From Deltaproteobacteria bacterium CSP1-8 (GTDB taxonomy: Bacteria; Desulfobacterota; Deferrimicrobia; Deferrimicrobiales; Deferrimicrobiaceae), in assembly GCA_001443455.1 (NCBI GenBank), contig LDXO01000011.1, positions 1 through 63,263 on the forward strand: a DNA stretch of 63,263 bases, read 5' to 3'. Position 1 is the stretch's first letter, and the number at the start of each line of letters is the position of its first letter. The notes under the pieces are model-generated. The model worked only from the letters and a program-made list of their open reading frames with translations. It searched no databases and was not told the origin of the DNA. A program made the translations under genes and the position numbers. This document shows, in pieces, positions 1-9,792 of this stretch.

Positions 1-721
1 CGGCTGCGAATGGGATCGGGCCCAGACGCACGCCACCCTCCGCCAATACCTGCTCGAGGAGGCCCACGAGGTCGTGGACGCCATCTCCCGGAAAAACATG
101 GTGCTCCTGTGCGAGGAACTGGGGGACCTCCTCCTCCAGATCCTCTTCCACGCCCAGATCGCCAGCGAGAAGGGGGAGTTCACCATCACCGACGTGATCG
201 AATCGATCTCGGAAAAGATGGTGCGGAGGCACCCTCACGTATTCTCCGACGCCAGGGCCGCTACGCCGGAAGCGGTTTCCCTCCAGTGGGAACAGATCAA
301 GAAAACGATGGAAAACAGGAATCATGTATCCCTCGTCGGGGGCGTCCCCCGGAGTTTCCCCTCCCTCCTCCGGGCGGCCAAGATCACGAAAAAAGCGGCC
401 AGGGCGGGATTCGACTGGGAAAACACCGGGCAGGTCCTGAAGAAGGTCGGGGAGGAGATGGAAGAACTCAAAGAGGCCATTTCCGGGGGAGACCCCGATA
501 AGATGGAGCATGAGTTGGGAGATGTGCTCTTCGCCCTGGTCAACCTGGCCCGGTTCCTCAACATCCATCCGGAGGTCGCCATGGTCGCGGCCAACGAACG
601 ATTCGAGCGCCGCTTCGAAGCGATGGAAAAAATCGCGGAAGAATCAGGATGTTCCATCGATCAGGCCGACCTGATAACGCTCGACCGGTTCTGGGAAAAA
701 GCAAAAAAGATGACGGAGTGA
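1..721 (+). CDS. mazG: MazG nucleoside triphosphate pyrophosphohydrolase, 5' end missing
   Basis: House-cleaning enzyme that hydrolyses NTPs and dNTPs to the monophosphate and pyrophosphate. The frame is open from base 2 and starts with CEWDRAQTHATLRQYLLEEA, the conserved N-terminal MazG motif, so only roughly 15-20 residues are lost beyond the window edge. Two MazG halves are visible: EEAHEVVDAI with EELGDLLLQILFHA in the first (metal-binding acidic helices), and GEEMEELKEAI with HELGDVLFALVNLARF in the second. An ATG at base 74 is internal and not the real start. It converges with ogt across an 86-bp gap. Confidence 0.93.
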   Translation, partial: GCEWDRAQTHATLRQYLLEEAHEVVDAISRKNMVLLCEELGDLLLQILFHAQIASEKGEFTITDVIESISEKMVRRHPHVFSDARAATPEAVSLQWEQIKKTMENRNHVSLVGGVPRSFPSLLRAAKITKKAARAGFDWENTGQVLKKVGEEMEELKEAISGGDPDKMEHELGDVLFALVNLARFLNIHPEVAMVAANERFERRFEAMEKIAEESGCSIDQADLITLDRFWEKAKKMTE

Positions 722-807
722 TCCTTCCCCCCCTTTTCCACAACGCCTGGGGAAAGATTGTGGAATGCCCTGTGGATATTCCTCTGGCCACACGCAGACC
801 GTGGGGG

Positions 808-1425
808 TTATCCAATCTGCCGTTTTCTTGGGCACCCCATGTCGGCGGCGAGGTTTTTCTCCTCGAACGCGAGAAGGGTTCTCTTCGCGGCGATCCCCTT
901 CCCGAACCCGACCATTTTGCCGCCGGCCCCGACCACGCGGTGACAGGGAACGATTACGGGCCAGGGGTTCCGGGATACCGCCGCCCCGACCGCGCGTGCC
1001 GCCTTCCCCCTCCCGGCTCTTGCGGCAAGCGCGCCGTAGGTAATGGTCTTCCCGTAGGGAATCCCGGCCAACTCGTACAACACCGTGCGCTGGAAACCGC
1101 GTACGCGATCCCAGGCGATCCGGAGGGCGGCGAGGGTCTCCGGCGCGACCGGCCGGCCCTCGGAGTAAGCCTGGAGAACGCGACCGGCCCCGCACATCCC
1201 GGGGTCGATCACGTTCGCTCCGGGGAACTTTCCCGAGAGGGCTGCCTCGAGCTCTTCACGGGTCCGTTCCCATTCAACCGACTGCAGCACCCCGTCCCGA
1301 AGGACAGCGGACGCCACGCCCCAGGGAAGGAAAACGGGGCGCGTCCTGCAGAGATTCCCCCTGCCCCCGCGGGGGTCGCACCCGTCTGTTCGATGCGGTC
1401 CCCTGTACCGGTTTTTCTTTGACAT
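808..1425 (-). CDS. ogt: Methylated-DNA--protein-cysteine methyltransferase
   Basis: Suicidal repair of O6-alkylguanine by transfer of the alkyl group to an active-site cysteine. The 205-residue product carries the signature NPWPVIVPCHRVV (nucleophile Cys in PCHR) preceded by IPYGKTITYGALAARAG, the winged-helix DNA-binding part. The N-terminal part is shorter and less conserved, as in Ogt-type proteins; there is no Ada regulatory domain. The ATG at 1425 follows a GGAGGGAAG ribosome-binding site. It is divergent from rpsT, and the rpsT promoter overlaps its first codons. Confidence 0.9.
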   Translation of the reverse strand: MSKKNRYRGPHRTDGCDPRGGRGNLCRTRPVFLPWGVASAVLRDGVLQSVEWERTREELEAALSGKFPGANVIDPGMCGAGRVLQAYSEGRPVAPETLAALRIAWDRVRGFQRTVLYELAGIPYGKTITYGALAARAGRGKAARAVGAAVSRNPWPVIVPCHRVVGAGGKMVGFGKGIAAKRTLLAFEEKNLAADMGCPRKRQIG

Positions 1426-1447
1426 TTCTTCCCTCCGCGTATTAAAT
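1419..1447 (+). promoter_or_regulatory. Sigma-70 promoter of rpsT
   Basis: TTGACA at 1419-1424, 17 bp spacer, TTAAAT at 1442-1447 (or TAAATA at 1443-1448 with 18 bp). It lies about 45 bp before the rpsT start, in a short AT-rich gap between divergent genes. The -35 box overlaps the first codons of ogt. Confidence 0.55.
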
Positions 1448-1491
1448 AGTTTCTTTACCGGATTTTCCCATAGCCCTTAAGGAGGAATCTG

Positions 1492-1767
1492 TTGGCCAAG
1501 AGCAAGTCCGCAATCAAGCGGCACAAGCAGAGCCTGAAACGGAGAGCGAGGAACCGTCACATCCGCTCCTCGGTGAAAACCGCCATCAAGGAAGTCCGAT
1601 CCTCCCTGGAAAGCAAGAACATCGGAGACGCAGCGAAAGTCCTTTCGAAGGCCGCTTCCGTCATTTCCCGGGCCGGCTCGAAAGGCGTCCTGCACAGGAA
1701 AAACGTCGCCCGGAAGGTGGCCAGGCTCTCCCGGGCCATCCACAAGGCGGTCTCGGGCGCCCCGTAG
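1492..1767 (+). CDS. rpsT: 30S ribosomal protein S20
   Basis: Small-subunit ribosomal protein that binds 16S rRNA. It has 91 residues, very basic, beginning (M)AKSKSAIKRHKQSLKRRARN, the standard S20 N-terminus. The start is TTG at 1492, decided by an AAGGAGG ribosome-binding site at 1479-1485; S20 genes often use non-ATG starts. Single gene; the next gene (holA) is convergent. Confidence 0.96.
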   Translation: MAKSKSAIKRHKQSLKRRARNRHIRSSVKTAIKEVRSSLESKNIGDAAKVLSKAASVISRAGSKGVLHRKNVARKVARLSRAIHKAVSGAP

Positions 1768-1777
1768 AGATACCCTC

Positions 1778-2728
1778 TCACGCAAGAAGCTTCAGAAGCT
1801 GGATCTCGAACACCTGCTCGGGGGTGAGGCCGCTCCCCCCCTTGAGGCCCCCGTCGATCCGCGACAACGCCTGGAGGATCTCCGCCCCCCTCGCATCCGT
1901 CCGCAGCCCGCCCCTTCCCCCGGGCCGCATCCCCTTCCCCCGGTGCGCCGCTGCGGCCAACCTCCTCCGCACGGACCAGGCGATCGCCCCGACCAGCGCA
2001 TGGTAATCCCCGGATTCGGCGCCTGCGGCGAAGCGACGGAACTTTTCGATGCACTCCTTCCCGTTCCGGAACATCAGGTCGTCCGCCAGCCGAAACGGGT
2101 CCACCGTCCCCCCGGCGACGCAAACCGCCCGGATCTCCTCCTCGCCGATCTCGCTGTGCGAGGCGGCGAAGGAGAGGAGCTTTCCCATCTCTGCCCGGAA
2201 CCGGGGGAAATCCGCCCCGACCCACCGCGCCAGGAAAACGGCCGCTTCCCCGGACAGTACCTTTCCTCCCTCGGCCGCCCGGAAAACCGCATAATCCGCC
2301 ATGGCGGCAACAACCTCCTCCTCTCCGGGAAATGCCGACCGGTGGCCGCGCACGGAGGTGAACACGTTCATGCCCTTGCGCTCGGAACAGGGGATCACGA
2401 GCAGGACGGAAGGGTCCGGGGACGCCAGGTAAGACAGGATCTCCTTGCGGGGCCCCTGCTTCCAGTCCCCCGCATCGGGGAGGAGGAACACGCGCCACCG
2501 GAAGAAGAAGGAGGGGGACCGCCAGACGGCTCCGGGAGACTCCCTGTCCAGGTCCGTGACGCTCCAATGGACGAGTTCCGCCGTTTCCCCAACCTTGCGG
2601 AACCGTGTCACCAGTGCCTCCGCCAGCATTTCCGAGAGCCTCGCCCCCTCCCCCCCCAGGACGTACGCGGGCGCCGGGTCGGCGGAAATCCAGGAACGGA
2701 ACAGCGAGGGGAGAAAGTCCGCGCTCAC
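1778..2728 (-). CDS. holA: DNA polymerase III subunit delta
   Basis: Clamp-loader delta subunit that opens the beta clamp; about 316 residues, usual for HolA. It has the loose delta pattern: an N-terminal AAA+-like module beginning ADFLPSLFRSW with PAYVLGGEGARLSEMLAEAL, then a middle region with VGADFPRFRAEMGKLLSFA and a C-terminal helical collar ending LTPEQVFEIQLLKLLA. The start is taken as GTG at 2728, which overlaps the lptE stop (GTGA). A longer reading with 16 more residues would run into lptE. The lptE-holA pairing is common in deltaproteobacteria and supports the call despite low sequence conservation. Confidence 0.88.
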   Translation of the reverse strand: MSADFLPSLFRSWISADPAPAYVLGGEGARLSEMLAEALVTRFRKVGETAELVHWSVTDLDRESPGAVWRSPSFFFRWRVFLLPDAGDWKQGPRKEILSYLASPDPSVLLVIPCSERKGMNVFTSVRGHRSAFPGEEEVVAAMADYAVFRAAEGGKVLSGEAAVFLARWVGADFPRFRAEMGKLLSFAASHSEIGEEEIRAVCVAGGTVDPFRLADDLMFRNGKECIEKFRRFAAGAESGDYHALVGAIAWSVRRRLAAAAHRGKGMRPGGRGGLRTDARGAEILQALSRIDGGLKGGSGLTPEQVFEIQLLKLLA

Positions 2729-3336
2729 AGGATCACCTTCATGGTCTGGCCGATTCTCCGGGCGATGCGGCGGCATACCTCCTGGAACGCCATCCGGCGA
2801 TTGGACTCCGTGTACTGGAAGTCGGGACCGGCGAAGTAGGAGGCGGTATCGGAAAGTCCCTCCTCTTTCCAGAGAAGCCGTCCCCGGGTGACCTCGACCA
2901 CGCGGATGTCCACGGAGATCGTCATGCGGTGCTCGAGGGCAAACTGATCCGCCCCGTGCGAGGATACTTCCTCGCGGATCTCCCGCACCGTCCCCTCAAC
3001 GAGGTAATCCGCCATGCTTCGCTCAAACGTTCCCCGGAAACCGTTCCGGCGCATCTCGTCCCGCAGGCTCGACGCGAGGGCTGCCCCGGCATCCGGGACG
3101 ATCGACTCGTTGGTGAAGGGACGCAGGTCCACCCGGATCCCGGGATCGGCGAAAAGGGAGCCCGGACTCCCCTGGAGCCTGTATCCGCATGCGGGAAGAA
3201 AAACCACGAGAAGGAGAAAGATCCCGTGGACGGCGCGACAGCAAGGGCCCGGGAACCTGATTCCCCGCGCGGGATCGCGGGGAGGTCGATCATCCTTTCC
3301 CGGCTGTGCCCCGAAGGGCGAGCGAAGGCAGCCCAT
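2725..3336 (-). CDS. lptE: LPS-assembly lipoprotein LptE
   Basis: Outer-membrane lipoprotein that plugs the LptD channel during LPS export. It shows the hallmark lipobox FLPACGYRLQG, with the lipidated Cys near residue 50, followed by FADPGIRVDLRPFTNES, typical of the LptE/RlpB fold. 203 residues. Its position between leuS and holA is the known neighbourhood of this gene. The only ATG is at 3336, which gives an unusually long pre-lipobox segment of about 49 residues; no ATG, GTG or TTG was found nearer the hydrophobic stretch, so the start remains uncertain. Confidence 0.88.
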   Translation of the reverse strand: MGCLRSPFGAQPGKDDRPPRDPARGIRFPGPCCRAVHGIFLLLVVFLPACGYRLQGSPGSLFADPGIRVDLRPFTNESIVPDAGAALASSLRDEMRRNGFRGTFERSMADYLVEGTVREIREEVSSHGADQFALEHRMTISVDIRVVEVTRGRLLWKEEGLSDTASYFAGPDFQYTESNRRMAFQEVCRRIARRIGQTMKVIL

Positions 3337-3340
3337 CCGC

Positions 3341-5914
3341 TTACAGGACGATGCTCACGAGTTTCTTGGGGACGTACACCATCTTCCGTATCGCCTTTCC
3401 CTCCGTGTATTCCCGCACGCGGGGGTCGGTCATGACCATCGAACGGATCTCCTCCTCGGTCGCCTCGGCATCCACGGTGATCCGCGACCTAAGCTTCCCG
3501 TTGATCTGCACGACCACGAGGATCTCTTCCGACCGGGCCACTTCCGCGTCGAACCGCGGCCAGGGCTGGGCCGATACCAGTCCTTTCTTCCCGATCCCCT
3601 CCCAGAGCTCCTCGCTCAGATGGGGTGCGAAGGGGGAGAGCATGAGGAGAATCATCTCGACCGCCTCCGCAAGCGCCGGGGCCGTCCCGGGGGACTCCCA
3701 GTCGGCGTCTTCGACCAGGTACAGGAAGTTGACCATCTCCATGATCGCGGAAATGGCCGTGTTGAAGTGATACCGCTCCTCCACGTCCCCGGTCACTTTC
3801 CTGAGCGTCCGGTGGGTCACCCTGCGGATCCGCCGGCTCGCGGCCGATTCATCCGGGGTCCCCCCGGCCCGGGAGACCGCCTTGCTCCGCGGGACGATCA
3901 GGCGGTACACCCGCCCGAGGAACCGGAACGCTCCCTCGACCCCCTGTTCGCTCCAGTCGAGGTCCTTTTCGGGGGGGGAGGCGAAGAGGGAGAACAGCCT
4001 CGCCGTATCGGCGCCGTACCGTTCGATGAGCAGGGAAGGCTCCACGACGTTGCGCTTCGACTTCGACATCTTCATCGAGCGCCCGACCGTAACCTTCTCC
4101 CCGCATTGCCCGCACTTCCCCTCGGCGTCGACCTCCTCCGGGTACCGCCACCCGTGCTTCGGGCACTCCATCGTCTGCATGCACACCATCCCCTGGGACA
4201 AAAGCCGGCGAAACGGCTCGTTCCCGGGAGCGAGCCCGCGGTCCCGGAGAAACTTGTGGAAAAACCGGGCGTAGATGAGGTGCATGCAGGCGTGCTCCAC
4301 ACCGCCGATGTACTGGTCCACGGGCATCCAGTTGCCCATCTTCTTAGGGTCGAGCGGCTCCCTGTCGTTCTTCGGGTCGATGTACCGGAGGAAGTACCAG
4401 CTCGACTCGAAGAAGGTGTCGAAGGTGTCCGTCTCGCGCCTTGCCGGGCCGCCGCAGGACGGGCAGGGCACCCGGATCCAGTCCTCGGCGCCGGCCAGGG
4501 GGTTCCCCTTCTCGCGGGTGTAGGGCAAATCTTCGGGAAGAACCACGGGAAGGTCCCGGACGGGAACGGGGACGACGCCGCATGACGGACAGTGGATGAC
4601 CGGGATGGGGCATCCCCAGTATCGTTGCCGGCTCACCCCCCAGTCGCGAAGGCGATACTGGACCTTCCCTTTGCCGATTCCCTTCTCCTCGAAGTACGCC
4701 GTGATCTTCCTTTTCCCTTCCTCGCTCGGCATGCCGGTGAACGGGCCGGAGCCGACCATGCGTCCCGGTCCCTCGAAGGCGGAGCTCATCGTATCGGGAG
4801 ACAGCTCCTCCCCGTCGGGTTGGATGACAGCCACGACGGGAAGCCCGTACTTCCTCGCGAACTCGAAATCCCGCTGGTCGTGGGCCGGGACCGCCATCAC
4901 CGCCCCGGTTCCGTATTCGGCCAGGACGAAATTCGCGGCGTAGATGGGGATCCTGCCCCCGGTCAGGGGATTCCGGCAGTATCCGCCGGTGAAGATCCCT
5001 TCCTTTTCCGACTCCTCGCTGGACCGAACGAACTTGTCCTGCAGCGCGACGCGCCGGACGAACTCGCGGACCTCGCCCTCCCTCCCCGCCTTCCGGGCGA
5101 ACGCGAGGACGAGCGGGTGCTCGGGCGCCATGCTCATGAACGTCGCCCCGCAGACCGTGTCGGGGCGCGTGGTGAACACGGTGATCGTCCCGTCCCCGTC
5201 CTCCAGGGGGAAGTCGACCTCCGCGCCTTCGCTTCGCCCGATCCAGTTCCGCTGCATCTCGAGGACGTTGTCCGGCCATCTCCCCCGGAGCTCCTCGTGC
5301 CCGGAGAGCAGTTCCTCCGCGTACTTCGTGATGCCTACGAACCACTGGTCGAGCTCGCGCTGGGTGACGCGCGCCTGGTCGTGGATGAAGCAGGTGCCGT
5401 CCCGGTTCACCTGCTCGTTGGCAAGAACGGTCTGGCACTCGTCGCACCAGTTGAGTTGCGCCCGCTTCCGGTAGGCAAGCCCGTCCTCCAGCATCCAGAG
5501 GAAGAACAGCTGCTCCCACCGGTAATAGTCGGGGGAGCAGGTGGCGAACTCGCGGTCCCAGTCGTAGGAGATCCCGAGTTCACGGAGCTGCTGCCTCATG
5601 AATCCGATGTTTTCCCAGGTCCACCTGGCGGGGTGGGTGGCGTGGCGGTGCGCGGCGTTCTCCGCGGGGAGACCGAAGGCATCCCAGCCGATGGGGTGAA
5701 GGACCTGGAACCCCCGCATCCTCTTGAAGCGCGCGATCAAGTCCCCGATGGTGTACACGCGGACGTGCCCCATGTGAATGCGCCCTGACGGGTACGGGAA
5801 CATCTCGAGACAGTAGAACTTCGGGGCGGTGATCTCGTCCGGGCAGCGGAACACCCCTTCCTCCTCCCACCGCTTCTGCCACTTCCCCTCGATCGCCTTC
5901 GGCTGATATTTCAA
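3341..5914 (-). CDS. leuS: Leucyl-tRNA synthetase
   Basis: Class I aminoacyl-tRNA synthetase that charges tRNA-Leu. 857 residues. Class I signatures: GRIHMGH near residue 47 (HIGH) and SMKMSKSKRNVV (KMSKS). A CP1 editing insert with TTRPDTVCGATFMSMAPEHP is present, as is a zinc-type region with CPSCG and CGQCG. The start is TTG at 5914, giving (M)KYQPKAIEGKWQKRWEEEG; it overlaps the nusB stop (TTGA) and is preceded by AAAGGTGG. The open frame upstream to 6172 is only nusB read in another frame. Confidence 0.97.
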   Translation of the reverse strand: MKYQPKAIEGKWQKRWEEEGVFRCPDEITAPKFYCLEMFPYPSGRIHMGHVRVYTIGDLIARFKRMRGFQVLHPIGWDAFGLPAENAAHRHATHPARWTWENIGFMRQQLRELGISYDWDREFATCSPDYYRWEQLFFLWMLEDGLAYRKRAQLNWCDECQTVLANEQVNRDGTCFIHDQARVTQRELDQWFVGITKYAEELLSGHEELRGRWPDNVLEMQRNWIGRSEGAEVDFPLEDGDGTITVFTTRPDTVCGATFMSMAPEHPLVLAFARKAGREGEVREFVRRVALQDKFVRSSEESEKEGIFTGGYCRNPLTGGRIPIYAANFVLAEYGTGAVMAVPAHDQRDFEFARKYGLPVVAVIQPDGEELSPDTMSSAFEGPGRMVGSGPFTGMPSEEGKRKITAYFEEKGIGKGKVQYRLRDWGVSRQRYWGCPIPVIHCPSCGVVPVPVRDLPVVLPEDLPYTREKGNPLAGAEDWIRVPCPSCGGPARRETDTFDTFFESSWYFLRYIDPKNDREPLDPKKMGNWMPVDQYIGGVEHACMHLIYARFFHKFLRDRGLAPGNEPFRRLLSQGMVCMQTMECPKHGWRYPEEVDAEGKCGQCGEKVTVGRSMKMSKSKRNVVEPSLLIERYGADTARLFSLFASPPEKDLDWSEQGVEGAFRFLGRVYRLIVPRSKAVSRAGGTPDESAASRRIRRVTHRTLRKVTGDVEERYHFNTAISAIMEMVNFLYLVEDADWESPGTAPALAEAVEMILLMLSPFAPHLSEELWEGIGKKGLVSAQPWPRFDAEVARSEEILVVVQINGKLRSRITVDAEATEEEIRSMVMTDPRVREYTEGKAIRKMVYVPKKLVSIVL

Positions 5915-6321
5915 GGCACCACCTTTTTCTTCGTGATTTCCGAGATCTTGTCCAGGATCCCGTTGATGAACGCACCGGACTCCTCGGAGCCGAAGCGCTT
6001 GCCGAGATCGACCGCCTCGTTGATCGCCACCACGAAGGGGATGTCGCGGGACAGGCAGATCTCGAACGCTCCCAGGCGGAGGATGTTCCTGTCGACGAGC
6101 GTCATTCTCTCCAGCCGCCAGTGCTCGGCCGCCCGGCGGATCAGTTCGTCGATCTCCTCCCGGTTCTCCCATACCCCCCGGACCGTCCCGTCGTAATATC
6201 CCGCGTCCGGGACGGGAGAGGACACCAATGCAAAAAGGGGGATGGCCTCGTCCGGGCCAACCCCCAGGAAATCCATCATGAACAGCGTTTGAAAGACCTT
6301 CTCCCGAGATTCCCGGCGCAA
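5911..6321 (-). CDS. nusB: Transcription antitermination factor NusB
   Basis: RNA-binding factor that pairs with NusE(S10) on boxA in rRNA antitermination. 136 residues, starting MRRESREKVFQTLFMMDFLG, with the conserved C-terminal PFVVAINEAVDLGKRFGSEE and FINGILDKI. It lies directly after ribH (27-bp gap), the classical ribH-nusB pair, and is translationally coupled to leuS. Confidence 0.95.
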   Translation of the reverse strand: MRRESREKVFQTLFMMDFLGVGPDEAIPLFALVSSPVPDAGYYDGTVRGVWENREEIDELIRRAAEHWRLERMTLVDRNILRLGAFEICLSRDIPFVVAINEAVDLGKRFGSEESGAFINGILDKISEITKKKVVP

Positions 6322-6348
6322 CCCCTAAGCCCCTTGCGCGACCGTCCG

Positions 6349-6810
6349 CTACATCTGTCGCAATAGTTTCGCCATCTCGATCGCGGAGGAGGCCGCCTCG
6401 AATCCCTTGTTCCCCGACTTGGTCCCCGCCCTTTCGATCGCCTGCTCCACGGTGTCGGTCGTGAGCACCCCGAAGGAGACCGGTACGCCCGAATCGAGCA
6501 TCACCTGCGCGACCCCCTTCGTGACCTCGGCGCTTAAGTATTCGAAGTGGGGGGTCCCCCCGCGGATGAGCGCGCCGAGGGCGATCACCGCGTCGACCTT
6601 CCCCGCGGACGCGCGCCGGACCGCCAGCGGCAGTTCGAAGGAGCCGGGGACTTTCACGAGGGTGATGTCCTTCTCCTGCACTCCGTGCCGGCGCAGGGCG
6701 TCCAGCGCTCCCTCCACCAGGCGATCCGTGATGAAGCTGTTGAACCGCGAGGCCACGATCGCGACTTTCAAGCCCTGCCCCTGGAGGTCGCCCTCGATTG
6801 TGCGTACCAT
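6349..6810 (-). CDS. ribH: 6,7-dimethyl-8-ribityllumazine synthase
   Basis: Penultimate step of riboflavin synthesis: condenses 5-amino-6-ribitylaminouracil with 3,4-dihydroxy-2-butanone 4-phosphate. 153 residues. Visible active-site elements: [43 protein letters not shown] (catalytic His) and [13 protein letters not shown]. It lies 10 bp downstream of ribBA in the rib operon. Confidence 0.97.
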   Translation of the reverse strand: MVRTIEGDLQGQGLKVAIVASRFNSFITDRLVEGALDALRRHGVQEKDITLVKVPGSFELPLAVRRASAGKVDAVIALGALIRGGTPHFEYLSAEVTKGVAQVMLDSGVPVSFGVLTTDTVEQAIERAGTKSGNKGFEAASSAIEMAKLLRQM

Positions 6811-6820
6811 CTCCCCTCCC

Positions 6821-8026
6821 TTATTCCACGCTCAGGATGTGCCCCATTTTCTTCTTCTTGGTCCTCAGGTACTTGACGTTCGCGTCGTTCGGCGGGACCT
6901 CGACGGGGACACGCTCGACCACTCGCAGGCCGTACCCCTCGAGCCCGATGATCTTCTTCGGGTTGTTCGTCAGCAGGCGGATCTCCCGGACCCCGAGGTC
7001 CACGAGGATCTGGGCGCCGACCCCGTAGTCCCGCAGGTCCGGCTTGAACCCGAGGCGCTGGTTCGCCTCGACCGTGTCGAACCCCCTGTCCTGCAGCCGG
7101 TAGGCGCGGATCTTGTTCTCCAGCCCGATCCCCCGGCCCTCCTGCCTCATATAGAGCAGAATCCCCGTCCCTTCGGTCTCGATCCTCTGCAGCGCATTGC
7201 GGAGCTGTTCCCCGCAGTCGCATCGCACCGACCCGAACACGTCGCCCGTCAGGCACTCGGAGTGCACCCGGACAAGCACCGGAACGTCGGGCCGAATCTC
7301 CCCCTTGACCATGGCGATGTGGGTGTCGCCGTTCATCGTGTTCCGGTAGGCGATCGCCGTGAACTCCCCGCCCGACCGGACGGGCATGCGGGTCTCGCCC
7401 ACCCGTTTCACCAGCCGCTCGCGGTGCATGCGGTATTCGACCAGGTCCCGGATGGAGGCGATCTTCAGCCCGTGCTCCTGGGCGAACCTCCGCAGATCGG
7501 GCATGCGGGCCATCGACCCGTCCTCGTTCATGACCTCGCAGATGACGCCCGCGGGGGTGCACCCGGCGAGGCGGGCCAGGTCCACGGACCCCTCGGTCTG
7601 TCCCGTCCGCACGAGGACGCCGCCCTTCCTCGCCACGACCGGGAACACATGCCCCGGGCGGACGAGGTCCTCGGGCCTGGCGGAAGGCGCGATCGCCACC
7701 CGGATGGTGGTCGCCCGGTCGTGCGCGGAAATCCCCGTGGTGATCCCTTTGCGGGCCTCGATGGAAACCGTGAACGCGGTCCCGAAGGGGGAGGAGTTGT
7801 CCGGCACCATGGGCGGCAGATGGAGCTGTCTCGCCCGCTCCTCCGTGATGCTGAGGCAGATGAGCCCCCGGCCGTGCCGTGCCATGAAGTTGATCGCCTC
7901 GGGCGTGACGTGGTCGGCCGCGATCGTCAGGTCGCCCTCGTTCTCCCGGTCCTCATCGTCGACGAGGATGATCATCTTGCCCGCCCGGATGTCTTCGAGG
8001 GCTCCCTCGATCGTCCTGAGAGTCAT
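6821..8026 (-). CDS. ribBA: Bifunctional DHBP synthase / GTP cyclohydrolase II
   Basis: Supplies both riboflavin precursors. The N-terminal RibB domain has [18 protein letters not shown] and the substrate-binding run around [10 protein letters not shown]. The C-terminal RibA domain (from about residue 205) has [20 protein letters not shown] with the three zinc cysteines, and QEGRGIGL. About 401 residues. The ATG at 8026 is chosen because AAGGTGG lies 8 nt before it; an in-frame TTG at 8050 would overlap ribE. Both halves look complete. Confidence 0.96.
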   Translation of the reverse strand: MTLRTIEGALEDIRAGKMIILVDDEDRENEGDLTIAADHVTPEAINFMARHGRGLICLSITEERARQLHLPPMVPDNSSPFGTAFTVSIEARKGITTGISAHDRATTIRVAIAPSARPEDLVRPGHVFPVVARKGGVLVRTGQTEGSVDLARLAGCTPAGVICEVMNEDGSMARMPDLRRFAQEHGLKIASIRDLVEYRMHRERLVKRVGETRMPVRSGGEFTAIAYRNTMNGDTHIAMVKGEIRPDVPVLVRVHSECLTGDVFGSVRCDCGEQLRNALQRIETEGTGILLYMRQEGRGIGLENKIRAYRLQDRGFDTVEANQRLGFKPDLRDYGVGAQILVDLGVREIRLLTNNPKKIIGLEGYGLRVVERVPVEVPPNDANVKYLRTKKKKMGHILSVE

Positions 8027-8042
8027 CCTGCCGTCCACCTTC

Positions 8043-8678
8043 CTACGCAAACCCTTGTTTTTTGAGAAACCCCAGGGAAATCCCGCTTCCCCGCCCTTCC
8101 AGGTATTTCAGGATATATTTCCCGATGATATCCGTCTCCACGTTGACCGCATCCCCGGCGCGCAAACCTCCGAATGTCGTCCTCTCCAGAGTAAGAGGGA
8201 TCAGGGTGACTTCGAATCCCTCGGTATGGACGGCGCTTACGGTCAGGCTCACTCCGTCCAGGGCCACGGCGCCCTTGAAAACAATGTATTTCATTATAGA
8301 GGGATCGGTTCGTATATGGAATACCCGGGACTCGCCCGCCCGCCGGATCTCGCGGACCGCGCCGGTCCCGTCGACGTGTCCGTACACCAGGTGGCCGTCC
8401 AGTCGCCCGGAAAGCGAAAGAGAGCGTTCCAGGTTCACCCGCGCCCCCGTCGCAAGGGTCCGGAACGTCGTTCGGGAAAGCGTTTCGGCGGAGGCATCCG
8501 CGAAAAACCGCCCCTTCTCCTTCGCTTTCACGGAAAGGCATACCCCGGAAACCGACAGGGAGTCCCCGACCCGGATCTCCTCCAGGGGAAGGCCGCTTGC
8601 AATGCCAAGGACAACACCCGTGCCCCGGGAAACGATCGATGCCACCGCGCCGACTTCTTCCACGATACCGGAGAACAT
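8043..8678 (-). CDS. ribE: Riboflavin synthase, alpha subunit
   Basis: Dismutates two molecules of dimethylribityllumazine to riboflavin. 211 residues starting [12 protein letters not shown], with two internally homologous lumazine-binding repeats: the first has [12 protein letters not shown] and the second [12 protein letters not shown], each followed by a strand of the [11 protein letters not shown] type. It lies 6 bp after ribD and 16 bp before ribBA. Confidence 0.96.
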   Translation of the reverse strand: MFSGIVEEVGAVASIVSRGTGVVLGIASGLPLEEIRVGDSLSVSGVCLSVKAKEKGRFFADASAETLSRTTFRTLATGARVNLERSLSLSGRLDGHLVYGHVDGTGAVREIRRAGESRVFHIRTDPSIMKYIVFKGAVALDGVSLTVSAVHTEGFEVTLIPLTLERTTFGGLRAGDAVNVETDIIGKYILKYLEGRGSGISLGFLKKQGFA

Positions 8679-8684
8679 GTGCCC

Positions 8685-9779
8685 TCACGCGTCGGGGGCG
8701 GCTTCCGCGACCACCATGACGTCGCCTCCCGCCTTCGAGACCTTCGTGATCACCAGTCGTCTCCCCTCTTTCACCCGGCGGGCGGCGAACCCGGCGACCG
8801 ACCGGATCCCCTCACCGAGAAGCAGCGGGGAGAGGAAAAACACGTATCGGTCCACGGCGCAAGCTTCGACGAGCCACCCCGCCGTTTTGCCTCCCCCCTC
8901 CACGAGGAGGGAAGTGATCCCTTCGCCTCCCAGTGCGTCAAGAAACGCGCCTGTTCCGATTCTTCCCTTCTCTGCAGGAAGGAGGAGAACCCGGATCCCG
9001 AGGGACCGGAGGCGATCCGTTTCCTTCCGGGAAACGCTGCGGGGAGCCGCGACGATGACCTCCCCTCCGCCCGCAAGGAACCGTCCGCTTCGGGCGACCC
9101 GGCCGATCCGGGAGGTAAGAAGCACCCTCTTCGGGTTCCTCCCCCCGGGAATTCTCGCCGTGAGCAGCGGAGCGTCCCGCCGGAACGTCTCACCGCCGAC
9201 CAGGACGGCATCCGCCTCCGATCGCATCCGGTGGACCATCGTACGCCCCGCCTCGCCGCTTATCCACCGGGATTCTCCCGAGGCGGCGGCGATCTGGCCG
9301 TCCAGCGAAACGGCCAGCTTCAGCGTGACGAACGGTTTTCCGGATACCACCCAGCGGCAATAGGGCCGGTTGAGGGATCGGGCCTCCTCCTCCATCAGTC
9401 CGCTGACGGCTAAGATGCCGGCCTTTCGAAGGGTCCGGAACCCCTTGCCGGCGACGAGCGGGTTCGGATCCCGCATCGCCGCCGCGACCCGTTTCACGCC
9501 GGCGGCGATGATCGCATCGGTGCAGGGGCCGGTGCGCCCCGCGTGGGCGCACGGTTCCAGGGTCACGTACAGGTCCGCCCCCCGGGCGGCCTTCCCCGCG
9601 GCGCGAAGGGCCATGACTTCCGCGTGCGGCATCCCGGCGGCCCGATGGTAGCCCTTCCCCACCACCCTGCCTCCCCGCACCAGGACGGCCCCGACGGCCG
9701 GGTTCGGCGACGTCCTGCCCTTCCCCCTCCGGGCGAGGCGAAGGGCCAGCCGCATGAACTCGGGGCGGGGGAAGGGCAT
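8685..9779 (-). CDS. ribD: Bifunctional diaminohydroxyphosphoribosylaminopyrimidine deaminase / reductase
   Basis: Second and third steps of riboflavin synthesis. The N-terminal deaminase has the zinc site [10 protein letters not shown] and [20 protein letters not shown] (His-Cys-Cys). The C-terminal reductase begins near [20 protein letters not shown] and ends with [16 protein letters not shown]. 364 residues. First gene after the MITE-like insertion at 9793-10067; without the insertion the nrdR-ribD gap would be about 13 bp. No FMN riboswitch was recognised upstream. Confidence 0.96.
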   Translation of the reverse strand: MPFPRPEFMRLALRLARRGKGRTSPNPAVGAVLVRGGRVVGKGYHRAAGMPHAEVMALRAAGKAARGADLYVTLEPCAHAGRTGPCTDAIIAAGVKRVAAAMRDPNPLVAGKGFRTLRKAGILAVSGLMEEEARSLNRPYCRWVVSGKPFVTLKLAVSLDGQIAAASGESRWISGEAGRTMVHRMRSEADAVLVGGETFRRDAPLLTARIPGGRNPKRVLLTSRIGRVARSGRFLAGGGEVIVAAPRSVSRKETDRLRSLGIRVLLLPAEKGRIGTGAFLDALGGEGITSLLVEGGGKTAGWLVEACAVDRYVFFLSPLLLGEGIRSVAGFAARRVKEGRRLVITKVSKAGGDVMVVAEAAPDA

Positions 9780-9792
9780 CCGGCGCGCCTTT

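Noticed and set aside
3014-4585. Long plus-strand frame opposite leuS
   Set aside because: Low-complexity Arg/Pro/Gly/His translation, complementary to well-conserved leuS codons; a shadow.
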